Source: Phoronis ovalis
Taxonomy: Eukaryota; Phoronida; Phoronidae
NCBI GenBank assembly: GCA_028565635.1
Contig: JAOXYB010051402.1
Coordinates: forward strand, 1 to 11,661
Length of the DNA stretch: 11,661 nt
Direction: 5' to 3'
Position numbers and translations under genes: made by a program. Of this stretch, positions 7,439 through 11,661 are shown in pieces. The notes under the pieces are model-generated. The model searched no databases. It was given only the letters and a program-made list of their open reading frames with translations, and was not told the DNA's origin. Every line of letters begins with the position of its first letter. Position 1 is the stretch's first letter.

Positions 7439-10200
7439 CATACATTAAAAAAAATTTGGAACAATTTATAAGGCCTTTTTATATGGCCTATGTGTAATAA
7501 TAATCTTCATTATAATATTTCTTAATTTTCAACAAGTTGCTTGGTGGGAGGACAGTTGACCTGAAGGGCAGAATGACAGCAGGAATCACCTGGGAGGCTT
7601 ATTGTAATGATATGAGACAACCCACAACAGTTGCAGATGGAAACATTGTGGTGGCTACAGCTCATTACCTACAACGCGACATTATGATTATCCCTACATA
7701 TTCAATAGAGAAAGATAGGTATTTCCAATTTAATCAAAAATACGTCAGCATTTAATTATATCACATTTGGATGATGTTGTAAATTGCAAGTGGCATTGTT
7801 CTCTTGAAACTCTTTCTTTTTCAAGAGAGGTAAATTGATAAAAAATAAATTTTGATATCTAACTGAAATTTATATTCACATGGTTCTATCCTTTTTTTCA
7901 TGAAAAACTAAAATTATATCAATGACTTGAAGAATATGACTAATAGTTTATTTTAATAAAATGTGGCAATGGGGAAGCACTAGTAATTGAACACTTTATT
8001 GAGGAACTGAAAATATATATCAAAGATAAATAACCTAAACAATTGCAGAACATGATTTATTTCCATGAACTTGAACACCTGCAGCATACTATACTAGAAC
8101 GCCTTACCATGGTTTTACTAATAGCTTATTTGCTTATACTATGGTACGGATTTCATATATACCATTTATTGTATCGTTAAAGCATTTCTATCTATAAGGT
8201 AATGACTTCTTTCACATTTGACTTTTGTGTTAATCACCTAGAGGCCTACCTAACCAGCGTAGACTCAAACCGTCAATCCGCATTCGCGGACCTGTTTCCT
8301 ACCATTCGAACCATTCGAATACCATTTTTCCGGGTTTCGCACCAAAATTCCTGCTACTCGAACCGTCACTTCCGTAGACTCGCGTAAGTTGCCGGGAACT
8401 CGCACAGATTTCCGTAGACTCGGACACTCTCCTACCATTCGGAAATAATAAATACGAGATTTCTCTGTTACGGAAACTGACGAATGTATTTCCGTGAACT
8501 CGGTCACGTAAAAATCCAAACCAGATCGAACTTTACCACGGTCACTTTCTTAGCCCGGGTTTGTTATATGTACAGCTAGGTCATTCACCGTACCAGGTTA
8601 TTAAAACATGTACATGTCCGTATTTGATATTTCACCGCATGCTAAAGACAGGTTGCAAGAACAGAAACATATTATTACTGTCATATTATATGATTATTTT
8701 CATAAGATTTCAATTTGTTTCTTTCGCCGGGGATTCATGTTGTTTCATGTCATGTGCTATCTAAGTAATGTTCATGCATTTAATCCGTCGTCACTTGGAC
8801 AAATGTGAATTCCCAATATGAAACACATACACAACCGTTACAAACATTTTCAAAGTTAAAATATGTTTCTCCATAGCATGAGTGCAATGCATCATTTACC
8901 ATCATTCAATTAAAAATAATTATTGTTTGAAGTAATTAAGTATGCTTAGTACAATCTACCTAATATGATTGACAATCTACGTTTGTGTAGGGCCAGATCA
9001 AAGGAAAATGTATCAATATAGTAAACGGGGCAAAACCATGCTGTTGTCCGGGGCTGTTGTGTTCAATTAAGTCTTCAAGTAATTTTCTTTATTATGATCA
9101 GTTTCAGTTAACAGCGTAAATAAATCAGTTAGTTTTGGACCAATATTATATGCCCCTTAAAAATGCGGAATATGAATTCTTAGAAAAGCATATATAAGTA
9201 TAGAGCACCATAAAGATTTTTTAAACCGTGAGAAAGCCACGCCTCTTTTCTTTGTCACTATTGTTCTGCACGAGACCTGTCAGTGTCAAACTGATACAAA
9301 GGATATTCGCCAGTTTCCGTAACAGAGAAAGCCCGTATGTATTATTTGTAAATTGTAGGAAATTGTCCGAGTCTACGGAAATCTGCGCGAGTTCCCGGCA
9401 ACTTACGTGAGTCCACGGAAATGACGGTTCGATCGAGTAGCAGGAATTTTGGTGTGAAACCCGGAAAATGGGTTCGAATGGTAGGAAACAGGTCCGCAAA
9501 TGCGGATTGACGGTTCGAGTCTACGCTGGTTAGGTAGGCCTGATCTAACACAAACAAAAACTCTTACATAGATTTTTTTTAATATTGTATAATTTTACCT
9601 TCTTGTTTTATAGCCTGCCAAAACGTACGAAAAATGGCGATTATGTTTGGGTTCAATCTGGAGTTCAAGAAGATAATAAACTTCCGCTATGTTTGGGACA
9701 TTTATATGACAAGAATCTTTATAAAAGTCTACATAAAAGTAAGTGATTTGAATGCTGCTCTATTAAAGGATGCGAGTACTGTTTGGCACAATTTGTTGAA
9801 AATATAAACTTCATGTTACATTTTGAATAGTTAAATGAAAAGATTGCATATGGTAAAAGTATACATTTTGGTAATGTACAGTACTAGCTGAAAGACTATG
9901 AAAATGTACTTTTCCCATCTGACACTAATGACCATGTAATCCATAAAGGTGACCATTTTGGGTAAAAACTCATACCTCTTAAAACATAGCAATGTCAACT
10001 TATTGATCTGCCATTATCCGGGATTTAACCTTATCTGATGCATAAAGATTGATGGCGGCAGACAAAATTGAGTCGTCCCAGAAGACGTTTTGCATGAATA
10101 TCAATATTGTATAAATAACTAGCACATAAACATTCACTAATATCTTTTTTAATGTACAGTATTGTTACGTAACGATGACGATGATGATGAATACGATTAA
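1567..10200 (+). CDS. Six-exon gene: membrane-anchored OTU-like (probable pseudoenzyme) protein, about 487 aa
   Basis: Seen: six open segments on the plus strand (1567-2335, 3441-3512, 4642-4916, 7537-7718, 9614-9738, 10160-10200), each bounded by AG/GT sites. The leftover bases match at every join (phases 1, 1, 0, 2, 1). The order in the product is an unknown N-terminal region, one hydrophobic span at about 224-242, a basic linker, an OTU-like fold at about 328-474 and an Asp-rich end. Family knowledge: OTU domains are papain-like cysteine proteases, mostly deubiquitinases, using Cys and His. Inference: both key residues look replaced here, so a binding or regulatory role is more likely than cleavage. 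The membrane span would hold the OTU part at a membrane, probably on the cytosolic side because the residues after the span are strongly basic. Alternative: two genes, one ending at 2358 and one starting at ATG 4632. I recognise no named orthologue. Confidence 0.5.
2336..2520 (+). other. Intron 1 start, or alternative unspliced 3' end of exon 1
   Basis: If donor 2336 is not used, translation stops at TAA 2356-2358. An ATTAAA hexamer at 2494-2499, followed by a GGTTGG and T-rich run (2501-2519), could serve as a weak poly(A) site. This would allow a short isoform ending just after the membrane span. The evidence is only the hexamer and its downstream composition. The canonical donor makes splicing the first choice. 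Confidence 0.25.
2680..3275 (+). repeat. Diverged copies of a dispersed repeat family (intron 1)
   Basis: Blocks here recur, in order and orientation, at 5157-5275 and 6101-7080. Examples are CAAAGAYGAAG followed by a GGATTCATGAAGGCCATACG-like block (2685-2740; compare 6786-6843 and 6982-7001), a GATCCGAATCTT-like block (2801; compare 6441), TTTCATATTTGGTACAG (2986; compare 5161 and 6515) and CCAATATGGC (3058; compare 6251 and 6727). Copies differ by many substitutions and indels, so the family is old. Open frames across it are not conserved between copies. This is best read as non-coding repeat sequence. Confidence 0.6.
3441..3512 (+). CDS. Coding exon 2: 72-bp juxtamembrane exon (phase 1-1)
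   Basis: The acceptor is strong: a CCTAAAT branch-like motif at 3423-3429, then TTTTTGACAG. The donor is GTATGT at 3513-3518. Of the three frames only one is open across the 72 bp, and it is the frame required by the single base left from exon 1 (A+GG gives Arg257). It encodes basic, Asn/Thr-rich residues 258-280, beginning KPIRTPVKNN and ending with one base left over. The exon is therefore symmetric and could be skipped without a frame change. It continues the positive charge after the membrane span. Sequons NGT (267) and NKT (271) would be unused if this side is cytosolic. It was found from splice signals and phase only, and no homology is recognised. Confidence 0.5.
3513..3788. other. Intron 2, 5' part: no feature seen
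   Basis: AT-rich sequence with short A/T runs. No open frame with splice signals and no repeat copy was recognised. Confidence 0.5.
3789..3938 (+). repeat. SINE-like interspersed repeat with GAAA tail
   Basis: A run of TGACCT/AGGTCA half-sites (3789-3829) includes TTGACCT-CA-AGGTCAA at 3814-3829. It is followed by a more GC-rich body (3841-3900, ending in TCGAGATATAGC) and a simple (GAAA)n tail at about 3915-3938. A body plus a short simple-repeat tail is the usual layout of a SINE or truncated LINE insertion. No tRNA-type A/B boxes were found, so the class is uncertain. Confidence 0.4.
3939..4434. other. Intron 2, middle: nothing coding; short CpG-rich patch
   Basis: Mostly AT-rich. A CpG-rich patch at about 4157-4204 contains GTCGCGATT twice (from 4182 and from 4196) around a small CGATT-C-AATCG palindrome. 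The function is unknown. No tRNA or other RNA fold was recognised. Confidence 0.4.
4435..4472 (+). repeat. GT/TTTG microsatellite ending in a G8 run
   Basis: An interrupted (GT)n tract with GTTT variants is followed by eight G residues at 4465-4472. It lies in intron 2, about 170 bp before the OTU exon. Confidence 0.85.
4642..4916 (+). CDS. Coding exon 3: basic linker and N-terminal half of the OTU-like domain
   Basis: The acceptor is TGTCTGTAG at 4633-4641 after a T-rich stretch. G from exon 2 plus CA gives Ala281, and the exon ends in phase 0 at AAG|GTATTT. It encodes a linker rich in Ser, Lys and Gln (about 295-325), then the OTU nucleophile region at 335-349 (HTNECDFFNAISDQL) and the following helix (about 354-365, ATDLRVAVVNYI). 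Typical OTUs read D-G-x-C-L-F-x-A-I. Aligned on the F-x-A-I part, Asp339 falls on the catalytic Cys, Cys338 is one residue early, and the D-G pair is N-E. If it is a separate gene, ATG 4632 (A at -3) could be the start, adding MSV. A possible further upstream acceptor at 4590 is poor. Confidence 0.75.
4917..5156. other. Intron 3, 5' part: no feature seen
   Basis: AT-rich intron sequence following the exon 3 donor. It has no recognised repeat until the dispersed-repeat block at 5157. Open frames here are short and lack splice or coding support. Confidence 0.5.
5157..5275 (+). repeat. Partial copy of the dispersed repeat family (intron 3)
   Basis: It begins at a CAGCTTCATATTTGGTACAG block and runs through a TACATGCC...GTGCAGGTC stretch, TTTTGACCTTGATACTCCC, AATATAGCAGACATGG and GTTCCCGATAGG. 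The same block order appears at 6508-6620 and 6655-6765. The second half of the unit is missing, so this copy is truncated. Confidence 0.6.
5276..5702. other. Intron 3: unassigned stretch with one perfect hairpin
   Basis: No coding signal. AAGGTGTAT (5572-5580) and ATACACCTT (5585-5593) form a perfect 9-bp stem with a 4-base loop (AAAC). AGGTCAAAAGGTAA at 5419-5432 recurs exactly at 6005-6018. Confidence 0.5.
5706..5850 (+). repeat. Degenerate GGTGAAT minisatellite (intron 3)
   Basis: The word GTGAAT occurs about eight times at irregular spacing (for example 5724, 5747, 5754, 5780, 5804, 5815 and 5839), often as GGTGAATGG. It looks like a decayed tandem array. Stop codons and irregular spacing speak against coding. 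Confidence 0.6.
5851..6100. other. Intron 3: AGGTCA-containing stretch, nothing coding
   Basis: It contains AGGTCAAAGTGTCA (5889-5902) and AGGTCAAAAGGTAA (6005-6018). Both are arranged as direct half-site repeats. No other structure was recognised. Confidence 0.4.
6101..7080 (+). repeat. Head-to-tail, partly truncated copies of the dispersed repeat (intron 3)
   Basis: The best full unit runs from about 6655 (CAGCTTAATGTTTGGTACAG) to about 6970 (CCGATCAG), roughly 310 bp. Its end resembles the start of the next unit, so copies sit head to tail. A shortened unit spans about 6508-6655. Partial units lie at about 6101-6507 and 6971-7080. Shared landmarks are the GGTACAG block, TTGACCT, CCAATATGGCYGACT, a GTTTGTTCCCGAG-like block, AAGAYGAAGC, a GCCATACGTTGGT-like block, TCAAATGCYGATCC and TTTTCTTGTGC. 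Divergence is high. I cannot name the element. Confidence 0.6.
7081..7400. other. Intron 3, 3' part: no feature seen
   Basis: AT-rich sequence between the dispersed repeats and the CA microsatellite. No coding or RNA signal was recognised. Confidence 0.45.
7401..7436 (+). repeat. CA microsatellite
   Basis: (CA)n of about 36 bp with one CATA interruption near its 5' end, located 100 bp upstream of coding exon 4. Confidence 0.95.
7537..7718 (+). CDS. Coding exon 4: central part of the OTU-like domain
   Basis: The acceptor is CTTAATTTTCAACAAG ending at 7536, joined in phase 0 to exon 3. The donor is AG|GTATTT at 7719, leaving two bases. It encodes residues 373-432. The frame contains features usual for the middle of OTU domains: an aromatic segment (TWEAYCNDM, about 390-398), an Ala-Asp pair (405-406) opening the helix DGNIVVATAHYLQ, and a hydrophobic strand (RDIMIIPTY, about 419-427). 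These correspond to the 'w...y...m....aD...i.a.A..l...I.ii' pattern of the family. If splicing failed, the frame would end at a TAA at 7753-7755. Confidence 0.8.
7719..8223. other. Intron 4, 5' part: no feature seen
   Basis: Strongly AT-rich intron sequence before the foldback element. It contains only short imperfect palindromes (for example around ACCATGGT at 8106-8113). Confidence 0.5.
8242..8485 (+). repeat. Left arm of the intron-4 inverted repeat
   Basis: Begins AGGCCTACCTAACCAGCGTA and ends near TTACGGAAACTGACGAAT. It pairs with 9305-9541. Frames seen across the arm on either strand are by-products of the repeat. Confidence 0.8.
9305..9541 (-). repeat. Right arm of the intron-4 inverted repeat
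   Basis: Reverse complement of the left arm. It ends GGTTAGGTAGGCCT at 9528-9541, only 72 bp before coding exon 5. A hairpin in the pre-mRNA would lie close to that acceptor. Confidence 0.8.
9614..9738 (+). CDS. Coding exon 5: C-terminal part of the OTU-like domain
   Basis: The acceptor is very good (TACCTTCTTGTTTTATAG, ending 9613). AG from exon 4 plus C gives Ser433. The exon encodes residues 434-474 and ends with one base before donor GTAAGT (9739-9744). Residues 457-474 (PLCLGHLYDKNLYKSLHK) correspond to the last OTU strand, which normally reads like G-H-x-x-x-x-H-Y-x-S-L with a catalytic His before the aromatic residue. Here that place is Leu468 (N-L-Y-K-S-L). The other His residues (462, 473) are not in the expected position. 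If donor 9739 is not used, the frame reads two more codons (Ser, Lys) to TGA 9744-9746, with an ATTAAA at 9762-9767, giving a plausible alternative end. Confidence 0.75.
10160..10200 (+). CDS. Probable terminal coding exon 6: acidic tail
   Basis: The acceptor is near-ideal: a CACTAAT branch-like motif at 10135-10141, the TATCTTTTTT tract, and TACAG ending at 10159. A from exon 5 plus TA gives Ile475. The exon then encodes LLR and NDDDDDEYD (residues 476-487) to TAA 10198-10200. The Asp run comes from a GAT-type microsatellite, so the open frame is low-complexity and could arise by chance. A competing exon at 10941 is also phase-compatible but has a poor acceptor. No AATAAA follows closely, so the 3' UTR end is not placed. 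Confidence 0.4.
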
Positions 10201-10223
10201 GATGACGATGATTATCATAATGA
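10171..10223 (+). repeat. GAT/GAC-type microsatellite
   Basis: An interrupted trinucleotide tract of GATGAC, GATGATGAT and variants overlaps the end of the proposed last coding exon. Confidence 0.7.
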
Positions 10224-10378
10224 AAGGGGGTTTCTTGCTCATACCATACAGTTGGAAAAATGTTTTGTCAGCGTGAGTGATAACTAACAGGACTAAACAT
10301 TTTGGAATGTGGCGTTTTTTAGAAACGGTTTTGTTTCGCAAAACACCGTGGCATTATTTACCACTTATTTATTTTGTG

Positions 10379-10426
10379 TTTCGGACCAGCGAGCTTTTGA
10401 ACCAAGGAGCCTTCGGACCAGAGAAC
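10379..10426 (+). repeat. 16-bp tandem repeat, first cluster (3 units)
   Basis: Three consecutive 16-bp units: TTTCGGACCAGCGAGC, TTTTGAACCAAGGAGC and CTTCGGACCAGAGAAC. The period is exact and the middle unit is the most diverged. Sixteen is not a multiple of three, so coding is unlikely. Confidence 0.75.
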
Positions 10427-10583
10427 CCAAATTGCTTTTACTAAAAAACCACAAAAGTTTTTCAGTCCGTAAAAAAGTTACATAACTGTTTCATTATACT
10501 ATTATACTTATTTTTTTTTACAGAATTTAATATTTTAACACTTAGCACATTATTTAAATTTAATTACAATAAGAAAATAGTAG

Positions 10584-10647
10584 TATCGGACCAGCGAGCT
10601 GTCGGACCAGAGAGCTGTCGGACCAGAGAACCTTCGGAGAACAGGGC
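10584..10647 (+). repeat. 16-bp tandem repeat, second cluster (3-4 units)
   Basis: Units are TATCGGACCAGCGAGC, TGTCGGACCAGAGAGC and TGTCGGACCAGAGAAC, then a decayed CTTCGGAGAACAGGGC. They have the same orientation and period as the cluster at 10379, about 200 bp upstream. AT-rich sequence separates the two clusters. Confidence 0.75.
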
Positions 10648-11382
10648 AGTCACCCCTCCCATCTGATGACAGTTGTGCTTATCCCATAAAATCAATTAAT
10701 GTTATAATTGTTGTATAGTCTACTATCTAGTTTTTTTACATAATATAAATCTTTGCTTAAATAATGGCATCATTTGAAAAGGCATACTGGGAACTTTAGA
10801 AAGAGTGCTGTTTTTTAACGGATTGTTTGTCTCTCATTAATATTAAATTGTAGAAGTAGTAAGTTTTGTTTATTCCAACATTGTGATTTTTTTAACAAGT
10901 GTAACTGGAGCAAGTGGAATACTTGCATGGTATATCTCAGCTTCAAAAGTTTTACCAGCCGTGTATTTTGTTTCTTATACACGAGGAAATTTGCATTTAA
11001 AAATGGATTTAGCAAAACGGGCCAGTAGAGATAAGTATACTTTGTGGCTAAACCAAGGTGACTGATTTGACATCTATACTCAGGATTTGCCCCACCTACT
11101 TGAGGCAATATTCTCTGTGATTTCTGTAATTTTGATCATGTTTAGTAGAGCAAGTGACTCTATTTATATCAACTGTTTGAATGAAGAAAACTAACAAATT
11201 GTTATATTGAGGACATATTTTATTTATATAAAAAATAATTAAAAGCCTTATCACCGTGTCATTCTTTTGACAGTGTGATATTAAAACCAATATGTTCCCC
11301 TGTTTTTGCTGGAAAAAAAGCCAGGTCACTGGTCCATTTTGAAAAGTCCGAAGGAAAAGTTACAGGTAATGGTTATTACTAA
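10648..11382. other. 3' flank or 3' UTR: no supported gene
   Basis: AT-rich. Overlapping open frames on both strands at 10815-11108 do not support each other. A segment at 11274-11365 has a good acceptor (CATTCTTTTGACAG) and a donor (ACAG|GTAATG) with one open frame. However, its required phase does not match exon 5, so it is only a possible exon of something else. Weak ATTAAA hexamers occur at 10842 and 11238. Confidence 0.35.
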
Positions 11383-11450
11383 CAATGCTTTGCACGGCCC
11401 AGTATGAACCATCAAAAACCATTGTCGGTACTAAACCGTGCAAAGAATTG
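11383..11450. repeat. Inverted repeat, 15-bp arms
   Basis: CAATGCTTTGCACGG (11383-11397) and CCGTGCAAAGAATTG (11436-11450) pair with one mismatch around a 38-base loop. It may be the core of a small foldback element. The remaining sequence to the window end (11451-11661) shows nothing recognisable. Confidence 0.5.
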
Positions 11451-11661
11451 TATGAATTGGAAACTGATGCAGCAACTATCTAACTTTCAACGTGAGGTTG
11501 AAAGCCATAATATTGAATGATAAATGGTGCACTATACTTGCCATTTTTCTCAACTGAAGAAATCTACTAACCGACCCACCCTTCTCAACCGATGCGATTA
11601 CCAGCTATCGATAAACAAGGCTGATGGGCTGATCGCCATCATCCAAAAGTAAGGCCTTAAA

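Larger units (their letters stand above)
8224..9554. mobile_element. Long-inverted-repeat (foldback/MITE-like) element in intron 4
   Basis: The arm at 8242-8485 is the reverse complement of 9305-9541 over about 240 bp, with roughly nine in ten bases matching by eye. Differences include a 9-10 bp extra CCATTCGAA unit in the left arm and an extra TCGA in the right. The outer flanks TTTGTGTT (8224-8231) and AACACAAA (9547-9554) also pair, so the element may extend to them. The arms are CpG-rich against an AT-rich background and carry recurring CCGTAGACTCG words (8372, 8412, a variant at 8492). The spacer of about 820 bp has no credible ORF, so the element is non-autonomous. No clear target-site duplication was found, and the class (DNA transposon derivative versus foldback) is open. 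Confidence 0.75.

Noticed and set aside
7276-7497. Frames crossing the CA microsatellite on both strands
   Set aside because: They are repetitive Thr-His or Cys-Val translations of the dinucleotide repeat, with no coding support.
8202-8519. Frames on both strands over the left foldback arm
   Set aside because: They come from the CpG-rich repeat arm. The mirrored arm at 9221-9557 gives similar frames, so they reflect the inverted repeat, not genes.
9466-9480. GGTTCGAATGG resembling a tRNA B box
   Set aside because: There is no matching A box or cloverleaf. It is part of the foldback arm, where the CATTCGAA word is repeated.
10883-11065. Plus-strand frame at 10941-11065 as the last exon of the OTU gene
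   Set aside because: The phase fits and it reaches a stop, but the acceptor (TATATCTCAG) has a weak pyrimidine tract. The site at 10159 is much better.
10815-11108. 97-codon frame on the minus strand
   Set aside because: It overlaps the above on the other strand, is compositionally AT-driven, and has no recognised domain.

Overview
This is eukaryotic nuclear DNA, most likely from a marine invertebrate and, by inference, perhaps a bivalve mollusc. It is AT-rich and has GT-AG introns, dinucleotide microsatellites, many diverged interspersed repeats and foldback elements. There are no prokaryotic operons or ribosome binding sites. The phylum call rests on general repeat and intron style, not on a species marker.

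My main result is one spliced plus-strand gene running through most of the window. Six coding exons fit together in phase: 1567-2335, 3441-3512, 4642-4916, 7537-7718, 9614-9738 and probably 10160-10200. The introns are phase 1, 1, 0, 2 and 1. The predicted product is about 487 residues. It has an unrecognised N-terminal region (about 1-220), one membrane span (about 224-242), a basic juxtamembrane and Ser/Lys/Gln-rich linker (about 243-325), an OTU-like cysteine-protease fold (about 328-474) and a short acidic tail. The OTU-like domain lacks the normal catalytic layout. Asp sits where the nucleophilic Cys belongs, with a Cys one residue earlier, and Leu sits where the catalytic His belongs. 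It therefore reads as a membrane-anchored OTU pseudoenzyme or a strongly altered OTU. The joins between the membrane part (exons 1-2) and the OTU part (exons 3-5) rest on splice-site quality and phase only. Two separate adjacent genes remain possible.

Layout: 1-1440 holds a palindromic MITE-like element (12-278), a second fragment starting with the same terminal sequence (490 onward) and a nested inverted-repeat cluster (1257-1400). The 5' UTR exon probably begins at 1469. Intron 1 carries a diverged repeat of a dispersed family (2680-3275). Intron 2 carries a SINE-like repeat with a GAAA tail (3789-3938) and a GT microsatellite. Intron 3 carries several head-to-tail, partly truncated copies of the same dispersed family (5157-5275, 6101-7080), a GGTGAAT-type minisatellite and a CA microsatellite. 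Intron 4 carries a 1.3-kb foldback element with arms of about 240 bp (8224-9554). Downstream of the last coding exon are two clusters of a 16-bp tandem repeat and mostly featureless AT-rich DNA. No rRNA, tRNA or CRISPR was seen.
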